DNA from: CALCNS01 sp964425745
GTDB lineage: Bacteria; Bacillota; JAAYKD01
NCBI GenBank assembly: GCA_964425745.1
Contig: CAYRNW010000025.1
Coordinates: 1 to 36,989, forward strand
Reading direction: 5' to 3'
Length of the DNA: 36,989 nucleotides
Shown: one piece after another, positions 6,266 through 15,844 of the stretch
Position numbering within the stretch: position 1 is the first letter of the stretch
Layout of the letters: each line of letters begins with the position of its first letter
Program-made: the position numbers and the translations under genes
The notes under the pieces: generated by a model
The model's input: the letters and a program-made list of their open reading frames with translations, nothing else
Database searches by the model: none
What the model was told of the DNA's origin: nothing

Positions 6266-9200
6266 TTATGCTTCCAGATGTAGTAATAACCGATACATCA
6301 ATGCTGCCGCTTCCGCTGTTGTGAGGGAAGCATGGGGGACGATTTTTCCTTGTGCATTTCCTTCAACCAACTGTGCTTTTAGACAAGCCGAGATACCCTC
6401 GATTGCCCAAGTGTCAATTTCTCCGGCATCGGCGAATTGTGCCAACGCTGCTGTAGCATCAATCTCCACTGGATTCAAGTGGAGACAGCGAGAAAGAATC
6501 ATCAACGCTTCTTCCCGTGTCAGCAATCTTTCGGGCTCAAAGTTGCCATTAGGGTACCCTGACACCAAGCCCGCATGAAGTGCTGCTTGAATTGCAGCAT
6601 TCTGCACATGATCTTGCGTGAGGTCAAAGAAATGATGGGCATCGCCTTCAGGTTGAAGGTTTAGCGCTTTGGCAATCATGGTTGTAAAGGTTCCTCTTGT
6701 TAGGGGTGTTGCCAAAGCATGAACATCGGTTTCGTTGAGGATTCCACGCAACTGAGCAAAGGTAAATGCTCTTGCTGCCCAGTGTTGAACCACTTCCGGT
6801 TCGGGTTGAACGCTGCTGATTACCATTTGGAAGGAATCCGTCCAGGAGAGGGCTTCAGTGGGAGTTGGCTCAGTTGCCAGAACCGTAAAGGGGCTTTGAG
6901 CAATCCAGGTAAACAATTCCCCGTTCGCTTCGGACTCATCACTGAAGTGGGGGTGGAAGGTCGCAGCTGCGTGCAAAGGAGATAATACTTCAACCTTCAT
7001 AAGCACCAAAGGAGTTCCTTGAACTGCGGAAGACAAATCAGCGAGGTCAAGTTCGTGGAACAGCAAAGTAAAGGGGATAGCCGGGTCAAAGCAGGGTGCA
7101 GGGATTTCCAGAATACCTAGCGTGGTTTGAACCTCCAAAGTATGCACCCCTTCTACCAAAAGTGCTACTTGCTCCGGACTGAGTTGAATTCCAGTCGGCA
7201 GTATGGTTTCTGTCAAGTCAAGGGTCAAAGGAGTGTGGTCTTCCTTCAAATCCTCCTCTAAAAGATCGGTAGACCATTGTAGAATCGGAATCCCTTCAAT
7301 AACCAGTGGTTTTTGCACCGGTGGCTCTTCTTCCGGTTCTTGAGGAGGCGGAATGACCCCGATTTGCACGGTTACTGCATTGCTCTGAGCCGAACTTAAG
7401 CCCGAAAGATCCACTGCTTGCACATAATATTGATATTCGGTGTTCGAAGTCAACTGACGATCGCTATACCACAAAACTTGTGAGGTTGTCAGCAAGACCA
7501 CCTCTTCACTTGGTAGAACCTTTCGATAAACTCGATACCCCTGAATCCCTGCATTATCAGTCGAGGCCTGCCAGCTCAAGGTGACTTCGCCTTCACCATT
7601 TTTTTGAGCTTGTAAAGCAGATGGCATGGTAGGCGTCTCTGTATCAACCGTTTCCGCTCCGGTAACGACAATGGTGGCGGTCTTGGTTTCATCTTTATGA
7701 TCATAGGTGTAGACATAAGTGCCGGGGTAGGAGAAGGCGAAAACAAAGGAGTCATAAGGAGAGAGTAGACCGGAATCAAAACCCGCCACATTACTTTCTA
7801 CCGGAATTGTGCTGAGTAAACGGATGACCGGATGCAACTGCTCCTCTGCGATTTGAGCCGAAGGGACCGTGGCGGGCACATGAACATTGAATCGGACACT
7901 TTGGTCTTCCTGAATGGTCATCGTGGTAGCATCGTTGCCATTGCCGTAGGTGATACCGTTTTGTGTGACAAGCAGGTGGTAGTCTGCATCGCCTTCAATG
8001 TTCTTGGCATAGGGGATATTTTGTGTAACCAATTGATCTACCACGGTCAAATCCGGGCTGGTCCAGTTCTGATACGGCTGTGGGTTTCTAACTTCCAACC
8101 GATACGTTCCGGGTGGAGTGAAGAAGGCGAAATAACCGGTTTCATCGACGATTTGTGGATTGACTTGGTTATTATATGCATGTGCCGGCCAAGGAAGCCA
8201 ATTTTTATTGACTTCATCATAGAACATACAAGTGACTTCGGCACCGGGAACAACATGGGAGAAGCCTAAGCCGGAATCAAATACAAAGCCATCGGGGTCA
8301 ATGAGAATGCTTCCATTGGATGATTTTTGTTTGTTGAGACATCCACAATCTGCATAAAACATAATGTTGTGAGCGAGACCGATGTCAAAAACGTAATAAT
8401 TACCCAAAACTTTGTAGTTTTCATATTTCACATTGTCGGCAATGACATAGACCTCACCGATGATATCGGGGTTCACATACAGGTATAGTTTCGTATCCCA
8501 AAAACCGTATACACCCGGCAGGGTCCAATTCGTGGTTGAGAACTTGCCGGTTTTGTCGCGGAACGTAAACAAATAATCTTTGCCGGCTACGGATTTTCCT
8601 TGCCAGAACGAACGTTGTGGACACCAACAAGTGCCGGATTCAATCAAGGTTATCGTTTCTGATTTTATGGAATTTGGCGTAGGAGATCCTTCGCATACAT
8701 AAAAGCTGATGGGATCCAAGAGAAAGTCTTCATCTACGGTGTAGAAAAGGAAAGCACCTCCGGCTGTAGCCGTGGTGGTATCGATTACTGCCTGTGTATT
8801 GGCGTTGACTAAGGACAGTTGCGCCAAGGGACGGGCAAATCCTTCAATGGGGATGGGAAGATAGGTATCTAAATACTCCCCGTTCCCCGGAGAAAAAATG
8901 CGGGGACGACTGGCCTCAATGCTAAAGGTGGTGTTTAGTGAAATGTGATAAACGGTAGCATCTCCGGCTACCATAAAAGAAACATCGACTGTGCAGGGGA
9001 AAGAGTTTGCTGCCAAATAGGTAGGAGAGAAATCTTCAATGGGTGCTTCAAAGATTGTATAAATCTTATGCGATCCTTCCCATAGGGGTAATTCGTTTTC
9101 AAACTGGAAGCCATTTCTGGTGGGGATATTGCGGACAACGCTTTTGTAACTGGTGGAAGAATAACCGATTTCGCAAGGTGTTTCATAGCCCTGGTCTTTG

Positions 9201-12200
9201 TAGAAGGGGAGGGTAATCGTAGTTTCCAATTGGGTGAGCGGTATAAAAGAGAAGCCACTTGCTCGATAATTGAATTGTGAGTTCAGTTCGTGTAATACGT
9301 CCCCTGTTTTTGTATCATAATAAGAGGTATGGGATGCGCTCAAAAGAGGATCTACAACCTCGATGAAACTGCTTGCGTTATTATCGGAAAGATCGAAATC
9401 AGCTAAGGGATAATCGTCGGCTACGATGGTGTTTTGAAAATAGGGGTCCGGAGCATAAGTTGGCTGTAATTCTACTTTTACGCTATCGAAATATAAATCA
9501 AGGGGATCATATTCTAATTCAAAAACAATATTTGCGGTGCTGTTGAGTACGGAGAACCGTGTGCTTTCAGAACCGGTCAATCCCAAATATTGGTAGAGTG
9601 GATTTTTAATTTCGAACCGGAAACCCTCTGCAGTTTGCTGAATATTTTGGATGTTAAAGGAAGCGTCTGTAATGGAAATGGCATCAATGTTCTCATTTGG
9701 GTCATGAACAAGTACATCATAGATTACCGCATGACTGTTGCCCGCTCCTAGGTTTGTGAAATTGATTTGAACCTTTTTCTTGGGTAATACGGAACGGTCC
9801 CAGACCAAAAAGGGCTGTTGGTTACCGGGGTAACTCAGTTCTACTGCAAGGTCGGGTTGCCAAACAAAGCAGGTTGTGCTTTCCAGATCGCCTAAGTCCG
9901 CTTCTGTAAAGGAAGTGTTACTTTTTCCGGATACTTCGGCTTCCAGATCAAAATTATTATCGTTGGAATTGAACCATGAATGGACTTCTGCAGAACAAGT
10001 GAGGAAGACTTCTTCCTTAGAATCCAGGGTATCGAATTCACATACGATTTCATTAAGTAGGGTGTCAAAAGAGAGGTTGAGCCCGGATCTTTGCGGCATA
10101 CTGTATTGCAGATTTTTGAATTCACTTGGCACCGCTACCCGTACTTCTAGGTCGTGAGCACTGGCGTTCCCGTTGTTTAGAATTTGAACTTCAAAGCTAT
10201 AGGTGGGTAGGACTTCGGCATCGGTATGAATCATTGTATTTCCCGCATGAAGGGTTAGATCTAACCCTGGAATTAAGCCATACAAGAAATCTTTGCTGTT
10301 TTGGGATCCGATTCCGGTGAGATCGGCATCATCGGTATCACTGACGATGTTTACAGTGTCTTTCAGTAACGTGCCGCGCTCAACGCCATCTTTTAATTGA
10401 GCGTGAACGATATAAAAAGTTGCTGGATCTCCAATCGTTTCATTGAAGTAGCCGGAAGTTAAATTACCGACACTCCAGGTTAGAACGGTCTGCTCTTGCT
10501 CGTTCACAGAGGTAGTATATCCTTCCGGCTGAGCAGTAACCACATCTACCCGGGAATCCAAAAGATATTGAATCGTGGCATTTTCAGCTGTAAAGGATCC
10601 TTTATTGCCAAAGGTTAGTCGGCCGGTGTAACTGCCCAAGGTTTCCTTTTCACTCACAGATAGGGATACATAAGTGTCACAAGTATGGGGAGGTTCCAGT
10701 ATGGTAACGGCGAGACTGGAGGTATTATTGGTTGTAACGCTATCGGCACCATTGAGTAATTCTAAGGTAGAATTTATTGTAATTGAGCCAACATATGTGG
10801 GGGAGATTTGTAGGTTGATGATGCTCTGCCTCGGAGCTTCTTTGCTGATTTGATTACGGTAAAGCGTCAAAATATTCCCGTTTATAGTATGGGTATCCCC
10901 AATGGCATCTTGTACTTGAATACCGGTAATGCTTTCAGCCGGTGTAACAGTGAGGATGGCTTTAGCATTTGCTAAGTCATCCGGCCCACTATTTTGGATT
11001 TCATGTGTTACATTGAATGGATTGCCGCTATAGAGGGGTGGAGTAGCAGTTGTGTTCAAAGTAGAGGAGATATCGTGGAATTTTTGTTCTTCGAATACAA
11101 ATAATACGTGACCAAAGTACTCTCTTTGCGCACAGATTAAATAATTCGCGTTGTCTAACCATTGAACCATTGGTAAATTAGGACTTCCTTGAGTTGAAAG
11201 ATAAGACCAAACCCCAAATAGGGTCTTTTGTTCGATAATTTCTAAAGGTTCGTGGTTTTCGCCGGGAGTGCAATCGATTGTGGCATCCCATAAGGCACTT
11301 CCATGATAAATATTGTTAACAGCATCCCCTGTCACTATAATGCTTTTATTACCGAACCCTATTTTTGCTAATAAGCGAAGATGATCATCTGCTTCCACTC
11401 GAACATTTAACAGGGTGTCGCTGGTGATTCCCCCTACAGATTTGGAGCCTATATGTTCGATCCATTTTAAGTTTCCTTGAGTATCGACTTTTTGCAGTGT
11501 TAAGTGTTGATCTTGTTGAAATGTGATTTCAATACCACCCACAGTGTTAGGTGAATCGTATAACGCATAATCGGCGAGAATAATGAATCCATCCGATACA
11601 GAAGTAACCCAATCATAAGAATCGACACTCAGCGTTCCATAGCATTTATCCAAGATTCGAGTCACCAAACCTTCATTGGGAGCGCTATATTGTACCATAT
11701 AACCATCGTGGCATTTCCAAGGAGGATCGGAACTATAACTTTTATTGTTGGAATCATAGTTAGGTACACTAGGATGATTGCTACGGCCTACAGCAAAGAA
11801 TCCACCATCACTGGTTGCAATAAGGGAATTCAGGGAGATTTCATAACCAGTCCGACGTGTTGTCTCATCTTCTTGAAATACAACGGAACCATCGCTTTTG
11901 TCAAGGCCAAGAATCACAGGGTGACTGTAACTGCTGGTTGTATAGTTGCCACCCACTACATATGCCGTAGAAGTTTCGATGACATCGTTAATTCGATCTT
12001 CGAAAACAATCTCATTTGTTTCATTATAAAGTGCTTTTTGAAAAAACACGCTTAAGTCAAGGGGATTAATACAGAATAAGAAGCTTCCAGTGTTGTTCCC
12101 AGCGGCTACTAAACAACTATCTTTATACGTACCTAGGACCAATATATGGCCAGCGGTCGTCTCCATAGTTTTTATGATCTCGATTTGTCCTCGATTCCTA

Positions 12201-12544
12201 GTCGCATAAGGAATAATACCACTGATACCGAAATTTTTGCTTTGCAACAGGGTCTGCCCGGTGTCGGAAAGGATATCGATGCGAAATTGTTGAGGGACAG
12301 TCGTATATTTGTAAACCACGGCTAAGTTTCCAGAGCGCAAAGGTAGGGTAGAGCTAGGATAAAGCATGGGGCTGGTGTAACCGCGTTCGTACTCGTTGTA
12401 CCAAACGACCGCTTTTGCCGGCTCCATATAGGTTTCAAACTTCGATTCAGAAGCGAGAGTGGGTGAGAACAGCAGCATGATGAACGCAAGTATAAACAGA
12501 ACGAGTGCGATGAGTAAATAAGGATAACTGATTTTCTTCTGCAT
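6266..12544 (-). CDS. Giant secreted SLH-domain surface protein (2092 aa)
   Basis: The N terminus is a membrane segment, LLIALVLFILAFIMLLFS, ending LASES, which reads as a signal peptide. Residues about 70-480 contain repeated beta-propeller-like blades with T.DGGFFAVGRS and ILVLGTYKD patterns. Several DUF11/CARDB-like beta-sandwich repeats follow (NNGNASAHDLEVRVAVP and similar, about 500-1150), then a carboxypeptidase-regulatory-like domain near 1420-1515. A fibronectin type III domain is at about 1637-1725 (LQAQKNGEGEVTLSWQASTD, IQGYRVYRK), followed by a proline/glutamate linker (PPPQEPEEEPP). Three SLH repeats close the protein (about 1930-2092); the middle one, GYPNGNFEPERLLTREEAL, is canonical. 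SLH domains bind pyruvylated secondary cell-wall polymer, so this is a wall-anchored surface protein. ATG 12542-12544 has AGGAG 9 nt upstream. Transcription diverges from the LuxR-type gene. Ligand unknown. Confidence 0.9.
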   Translation of the reverse strand: MQKKISYPYLLIALVLFILAFIMLLFSPTLASESKFETYMEPAKAVVWYNEYERGYTSPMLYPSSTLPLRSGNLAVVYKYTTVPQQFRIDILSDTGQTLLQSKNFGISGIIPYATRNRGQIEIIKTMETTAGHILVLGTYKDSCLVAAGNNTGSFLFCINPLDLSVFFQKALYNETNEIVFEDRINDVIETSTAYVVGGNYTTSSYSHPVILGLDKSDGSVVFQEDETTRRTGYEISLNSLIATSDGGFFAVGRSNHPSVPNYDSNNKSYSSDPPWKCHDGYMVQYSAPNEGLVTRILDKCYGTLSVDSYDWVTSVSDGFIILADYALYDSPNTVGGIEITFQQDQHLTLQKVDTQGNLKWIEHIGSKSVGGITSDTLLNVRVEADDHLRLLAKIGFGNKSIIVTGDAVNNIYHGSALWDATIDCTPGENHEPLEIIEQKTLFGVWSYLSTQGSPNLPMVQWLDNANYLICAQREYFGHVLFVFEEQKFHDISSTLNTTATPPLYSGNPFNVTHEIQNSGPDDLANAKAILTVTPAESITGIQVQDAIGDTHTINGNILTLYRNQISKEAPRQSIINLQISPTYVGSITINSTLELLNGADSVTTNNTSSLAVTILEPPHTCDTYVSLSVSEKETLGSYTGRLTFGNKGSFTAENATIQYLLDSRVDVVTAQPEGYTTSVNEQEQTVLTWSVGNLTSGYFNETIGDPATFYIVHAQLKDGVERGTLLKDTVNIVSDTDDADLTGIGSQNSKDFLYGLIPGLDLTLHAGNTMIHTDAEVLPTYSFEVQILNNGNASAHDLEVRVAVPSEFKNLQYSMPQRSGLNLSFDTLLNEIVCEFDTLDSKEEVFLTCSAEVHSWFNSNDNNFDLEAEVSGKSNTSFTEADLGDLESTTCFVWQPDLAVELSYPGNQQPFLVWDRSVLPKKKVQINFTNLGAGNSHAVIYDVLVHDPNENIDAISITDASFNIQNIQQTAEGFRFEIKNPLYQYLGLTGSESTRFSVLNSTANIVFELEYDPLDLYFDSVKVELQPTYAPDPYFQNTIVADDYPLADFDLSDNNASSFIEVVDPLLSASHTSYYDTKTGDVLHELNSQFNYRASGFSFIPLTQLETTITLPFYKDQGYETPCEIGYSSTSYKSVVRNIPTRNGFQFENELPLWEGSHKIYTIFEAPIEDFSPTYLAANSFPCTVDVSFMVAGDATVYHISLNTTFSIEASRPRIFSPGNGEYLDTYLPIPIEGFARPLAQLSLVNANTQAVIDTTTATAGGAFLFYTVDEDFLLDPISFYVCEGSPTPNSIKSETITLIESGTCWCPQRSFWQGKSVAGKDYLFTFRDKTGKFSTTNWTLPGVYGFWDTKLYLYVNPDIIGEVYVIADNVKYENYKVLGNYYVFDIGLAHNIMFYADCGCLNKQKSSNGSILIDPDGFVFDSGLGFSHVVPGAEVTCMFYDEVNKNWLPWPAHAYNNQVNPQIVDETGYFAFFTPPGTYRLEVRNPQPYQNWTSPDLTVVDQLVTQNIPYAKNIEGDADYHLLVTQNGITYGNGNDATTMTIQEDQSVRFNVHVPATVPSAQIAEEQLHPVIRLLSTIPVESNVAGFDSGLLSPYDSFVFAFSYPGTYVYTYDHKDETKTATIVVTGAETVDTETPTMPSALQAQKNGEGEVTLSWQASTDNAGIQGYRVYRKVLPSEEVVLLTTSQVLWYSDRQLTSNTEYQYYVQAVDLSGLSSAQSNAVTVQIGVIPPPQEPEEEPPVQKPLVIEGIPILQWSTDLLEEDLKEDHTPLTLDLTETILPTGIQLSPEQVALLVEGVHTLEVQTTLGILEIPAPCFDPAIPFTLLFHELDLADLSSAVQGTPLVLMKVEVLSPLHAAATFHPHFSDESEANGELFTWIAQSPFTVLATEPTPTEALSWTDSFQMVISSVQPEPEVVQHWAARAFTFAQLRGILNETDVHALATPLTRGTFTTMIAKALNLQPEGDAHHFFDLTQDHVQNAAIQAALHAGLVSGYPNGNFEPERLLTREEALMILSRCLHLNPVEIDATAALAQFADAGEIDTWAIEGISACLKAQLVEGNAQGKIVPHASLTTAEAAALMYRLLLHLEA

Positions 12545-12592
12545 AAAGCTTCACTCCTTGCAATGTAGAGTAGGGTATATGGCACCATCTCT

Positions 12593-12621
12593 ATTGTAGG
12601 AGAAACGAAAAGAATTGACTA
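12593..12621 (-). promoter_or_regulatory. Predicted promoter of the 2092-aa SLH gene
   Basis: On the minus strand TAGTCA (12616-12621) and TACAAT (12593-12598) are 17 nt apart. The -35 hexamer overlaps the -35 of the divergent promoter by five bases. Confidence 0.45.
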
Positions 12622-12643
12622 CTGTACCTAGGTATAGTATTAT
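12615..12643 (+). promoter_or_regulatory. Predicted promoter of the LuxR-type regulator gene
   Basis: TTGACT (12615-12620) and TATTAT (12638-12643) are 17 nt apart, a near-consensus sigma-A promoter giving a leader of about 85 nt. A second weaker pair, TTACAA/N17/TATGAT, lies about 35 nt downstream. Confidence 0.65.
12622..12637. promoter_or_regulatory. Palindrome, candidate regulator operator
   Basis: A 16-bp palindrome with one mismatched pair, centred on TACCTAGGTA (12625-12634), fills the spacer between -35 and -10 of the regulator promoter. TACC...GGTA half-sites are typical of NarL/FixJ-class helix-turn-helix regulators, the class of the DNA-binding domain encoded next to it. Binding here would affect both divergent promoters. 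This is inference. Confidence 0.4.
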
Positions 12644-12733
12644 GAAATTGGTTACAAAAAACATGAATAAGTCGTATGATAAAGAATAATTAGTTTTATA
12701 ACTTTTTTGAGAGGGATGGGAGTGAGATCTACC

Positions 12734-14158
12734 ATGAAGAAGTTTCGATTCATAGAGCGACCTTTGTATAAGGGGGCTTTCATCGGTCTGACTTTTGGTT
12801 GGTTGATTTCAGCACCTTTTTATCGACCTCTGTTGGCAGATTCTACCTTGACTTGGAATCATCTTGGAATCTGGGCAGGAGCTATTTCCATCTTCTTGTT
12901 CATAATTGAGAGAAACATCTGGGATTTACAAACAAAAATAGATCGGCCTTATTTCTCGGCAATGGTACTTTGGCTTAGTTTTCTAGGAGGTTCTCTTGTC
13001 GGTCATTCATGGATCAATACGCTATTCTTTTGTCTTCAACTTTTCGGTGCAGCAGCCATTCTTTGGCAAAAATGTCGATTGATTTATCATACAGAAGATG
13101 CCGTTACGACATGGGTCGGAGCACTAATGGCATCGACCTTGTTCTATTACCTAACCTCTTTCATGATTGAAATACATCCCGGCTTAGTCTTTGCTTACCT
13201 GGCGATAACGGGACTCATAATTTTATTGGGAACCGCTCGAGCTGGAGTTGGGGACGGTTCTCTCCAAGGAGTTGGGGACGGTTCTCTCCTCAAAGAAAAA
13301 GAAATCGAAGAAGCCGATATGCCCCGCAGGCCTCTTCTATTAGTGCTGATAGCACTCGTTTCCATGTTTATTGTCTATACACAAGGAACTTTTTTAATGA
13401 ATCAAATTTTTCGAGAAATTTCATTATTTGGAAGTTCCCTGGTGATTTGGGTTATCATACTCTACGTAGCAATGCTATGGAGTTTACCATTTCTGATTCG
13501 GAAATACCGAGTCCTATTTACAATGGGGTTTATCATCAGTTTAGCTGGCTGCGCCTTCGCTTTGAGTATTCCCAGCACAAGAATACCGAGAATTAAAGAG
13601 GTATCCTTATCTCTTTTCGTTATTGCTTCTGCCGGGGTCGACAGTTTTCTTTTATTAATGATCAGCTACCTGGCGAAACAGTTTAGACGAGTCCTCTTTT
13701 GTGCATGGGGTGTAGTTAGCTACTATTTTGTGATGGAGTTCAGTTCCTTCATTGCAGCAAGATATGAAGATGTGTTAGCTACGTATCTAATGGAATATAA
13801 GCTCCTTTCTTTGCTTTTGAGTTTTGTGTTTGTATTGCTGCTTTTCCATTTTCATTACTCCGAAATGCAAGAGCACAATCAAGATCATCTAATTAGAGAG
13901 GATTCTATTAATCGTGATCCCTTGTGGCTCAAGGAATTGACCCCCGCCGAGAAAAATATTCTTGACCATATTTTTGAAGGACTTACCAATCAGCAGATTG
14001 CGGAGCATTTATTCATCAGTGTCAGCACGGTTAAATTCCATGTTCATAATATTCTCGGCAAAGCCGGGGTGAAGAATAAATATGAATTGTTGGCTCTTAT
14101 GCAACGAGAAGTACCCCTTACAACAAAGAAGGTCAAAAAAGAAGACAATAAATATTAA
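12734..14158 (+). CDS. Membrane-bound LuxR-type transcriptional regulator
   Basis: A 474-aa protein with about twelve predicted hydrophobic helices (about residues 12-385) in two halves, resembling the transporter-like sensor domain of many LuxR regulators of anaerobes. A C-terminal LuxR/NarL helix-turn-helix follows at about 403-455: LTPAEKNILDHIFEGLTNQQ, IAEHLFISVSTVKFHVHNIL. The membrane half probably senses a ligand or membrane state and controls the DNA-binding domain. The start is uncertain: TTG 12707, ATG 12716 and ATG 12734 are in frame. ATG 12734 is preferred because GGGAG lies 11 nt before it and the residues MKKFRF begin the first loop. A translated DNA repeat (GVGDGSLQ GVGDGSLL) sits in the central linker between the halves. 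Divergent overlap with the SLH gene promoter suggests that gene is a target. Confidence 0.85.
   Translation: MKKFRFIERPLYKGAFIGLTFGWLISAPFYRPLLADSTLTWNHLGIWAGAISIFLFIIERNIWDLQTKIDRPYFSAMVLWLSFLGGSLVGHSWINTLFFCLQLFGAAAILWQKCRLIYHTEDAVTTWVGALMASTLFYYLTSFMIEIHPGLVFAYLAITGLIILLGTARAGVGDGSLQGVGDGSLLKEKEIEEADMPRRPLLLVLIALVSMFIVYTQGTFLMNQIFREISLFGSSLVIWVIILYVAMLWSLPFLIRKYRVLFTMGFIISLAGCAFALSIPSTRIPRIKEVSLSLFVIASAGVDSFLLLMISYLAKQFRRVLFCAWGVVSYYFVMEFSSFIAARYEDVLATYLMEYKLLSLLLSFVFVLLLFHFHYSEMQEHNQDHLIREDSINRDPLWLKELTPAEKNILDHIFEGLTNQQIAEHLFISVSTVKFHVHNILGKAGVKNKYELLALMQREVPLTTKKVKKEDNKY
13244..13289 (+). repeat. Two-copy 22-bp REP-like direct repeat inside the regulator gene
   Basis: Two identical 22-bp units (13244-13265 and 13268-13289, core GTTGGGGACGGTTCTC) are separated by 2 bp, giving a 24-bp period that keeps the frame and encodes GVGDGSLQ GVGDGSLL. 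The GGGGACGGTTCTC core resembles dispersed repeats I recall near REP-associated tyrosine transposases in Clostridia. It lies in the soluble linker between membrane halves, where an insertion is tolerated. Confidence 0.7.
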
Positions 14159-14165
14159 AAACCGA

Positions 14166-14210
14166 TAAGACGAACAATAAACAAACACTTGCCAAGTAAT
14201 GTTCGTATAT
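14166..14210. promoter_or_regulatory. Pair of inverted PurBox-like sites
   Basis: CGAACAAT (box 14166-14178) and the inverted AATGTTCGTATAT (14198-14210) face each other with 19 nt between. The second matches the Bacillus PurR consensus AWWWCCGAACWWT at 12 of 13 positions and the first at 10. The second box lies between -35 and -10 of the guaA promoter, as expected for repression. Confidence 0.4.
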
Positions 14211-14218
14211 GATATACT
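14189..14218 (+). promoter_or_regulatory. Predicted guaA promoter
   Basis: TTGCCA (14189-14194) and TATACT (14213-14218) are 18 nt apart, with a leader of about 40 nt before the guaA start. No room is left for a purine riboswitch. Confidence 0.6.
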
Positions 14219-14263
14219 GAGTCCATACTACATTGAGAGTAAAAGAGAGGATGAACTCACAAG

Positions 14264-15799
14264 ATGAAACATCAAAAAGTGGTGGTTTTAGACTTTGGCG
14301 GTCAATATGTGCAGCTTATTGCCCGTCGTATTCGCGAATTGCATATTTATTGTGAAATCAAACCCTACAATATATCACATGAGGCCCTTAAAGCCATGGA
14401 ACCTCAAGCCATTGTGCTTTCCGGTGGTCCGGCAACGGTCTATGCTGAAAACGCTCCCATGGTGGATGCCAAGTTGTTCAAGTTAGGAATCCCGGTTTTG
14501 GGCATTTGTTACGGCATGCAACTCATGGCCTATTTGCTGGGTGGCAAAGTCAGCCGCGCCGAAAAGAAAGAGTTTGGCAAAACTCCTCTACAATTACAGT
14601 TATTAAACAATGAGCTTTGGCAAAATGTAGCCGAGCAAAGCACTTGTTGGATGAGCCATGGTGTTTATATTGAAGAACCCCCTGTGGGCTGGCAAGTCTT
14701 GGCTCAAACCCCCAACTCTCCGGTAGCAGCCATGGCGTTGCCTTCTGAGAAGCTCTATGGAGTGCAATTTCATCCGGAAGTTACCCATACCGATGAAGGA
14801 ATGGCTGTTTTAAGAAACTTCCTCTACGGCATTTGTGGTTTGAGTGGCGATTGGTCTATGGCCAATTTCCTAACAGAAGAAGTAGAGCGTATTCGTGAAC
14901 GCGTTGGCGACCGCAAGGTGTTATGTGCACTGTCTGGTGGAGTCGATTCTTCTGTGGCGGCAGCCTTGGTGCACCGAGCGATTGGTGCGAATTTAACCAG
15001 TGTTTTTGTAGATCATGGCTTAATGCGCAAAGACGAAGGCGCACAAGTCATAAAGTTATTCCGCGACGAGCTCAAGATGAACCTGATTCCGGTCGACGCT
15101 TCCGAGCGTTTCTTGAGCAAATTGGCCGGTGTGACTGAACCGGAGAAAAAGCGCAAAATCATTGGCACCGAATTTATCCGCGTCTTTGAAGAAGAAGCGG
15201 CCAAACTGGGTGAAACCGACTTTTTGGTACAAGGCACTTTATACCCCGATGTCGTAGAAAGCGGGACAGCTACCGCAGCCGTGATCAAATCGCATCACAA
15301 TGTGGGCGGCTTACCGGAAGATATGAAGTTTATGTTGATTGAACCTTTACGTGAGCTTTTCAAAGATGAAGTGCGTGAGTTAGGAATAGAATTGGGTCTG
15401 CCGGATCAAGTGGTGCAGCGACAACCGTTCCCGGGCCCTAGTTTAGCCATTCGTTGTTTAGGTGAAATCACCCCCGAAAAGTTGCATGTATTACGCGAAA
15501 GCGATTGGATTATGCGTCGTGAACTCACCAAAGCCGGTCTCGACAGAGTCATTTGGCAATCGTTCACAGTGCTACCAAACATTCAATCTGTTGGAGTTAT
15601 GGGTGATGAGCGTACCTATAGTCACGCCATAGTAGTCCGTGCCGTAACCAGTGTCGACGGCATGACTGCCGACTGGGCACGCATTCCTTATGATGTGTTG
15701 GAGCAAATATCCGTGGCCATTATCAATGAAGTACCCGAAATCAACCGAGTGGTGTACGATATTACATCGAAGCCGCCTGCGACGATTGAGTGGGAATAG
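14264..15799 (+). CDS. guaA: GMP synthase (glutamine-hydrolysing)
   Basis: A 511-aa full-length enzyme that converts XMP, glutamine and ATP to GMP, the last step of guanine nucleotide synthesis in the cytoplasm. The N-terminal class I glutamine amidotransferase domain has the nucleophile C82 in LGICYGMQLM and the catalytic H170/E172 in VQFHPEVTH. The ATP-pyrophosphatase domain carries the P-loop SGGVDS (224-229). The dimerisation domain follows with QRQPFPGPSLAIRCLGEIT and ends KPPATIEWE, the normal GuaA C terminus. The start is supported by GAGAGGATG about 10 nt upstream and by the canonical N-terminal VVVLDFGGQY. It appears monocistronic, with a promoter carrying PurBox-like sites and a long terminator hairpin after the stop. 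Confidence 0.98.
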   Translation: MKHQKVVVLDFGGQYVQLIARRIRELHIYCEIKPYNISHEALKAMEPQAIVLSGGPATVYAENAPMVDAKLFKLGIPVLGICYGMQLMAYLLGGKVSRAEKKEFGKTPLQLQLLNNELWQNVAEQSTCWMSHGVYIEEPPVGWQVLAQTPNSPVAAMALPSEKLYGVQFHPEVTHTDEGMAVLRNFLYGICGLSGDWSMANFLTEEVERIRERVGDRKVLCALSGGVDSSVAAALVHRAIGANLTSVFVDHGLMRKDEGAQVIKLFRDELKMNLIPVDASERFLSKLAGVTEPEKKRKIIGTEFIRVFEEEAAKLGETDFLVQGTLYPDVVESGTATAAVIKSHHNVGGLPEDMKFMLIEPLRELFKDEVRELGIELGLPDQVVQRQPFPGPSLAIRCLGEITPEKLHVLRESDWIMRRELTKAGLDRVIWQSFTVLPNIQSVGVMGDERTYSHAIVVRAVTSVDGMTADWARIPYDVLEQISVAIINEVPEINRVVYDITSKPPATIEWE

Positions 15800-15844
15800 G
15801 AAAATTATTCCAATAACGCACAAAATAAAATTAAATTACGTTTA

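Noticed and set aside
7832..8269. 145-codon plus-strand ORF opposite the SLH gene
   Set aside because: Lies wholly inside the 2092-aa gene on the other strand, without ribosome binding site or recognisable motif; a shadow of its codon pattern. The same applies to the other open frames inside both giant genes and guaA.
13244..13289. CRISPR-like repeat
   Set aside because: Only two units with a 2-bp spacer, in frame inside a gene; no array and no cas genes.
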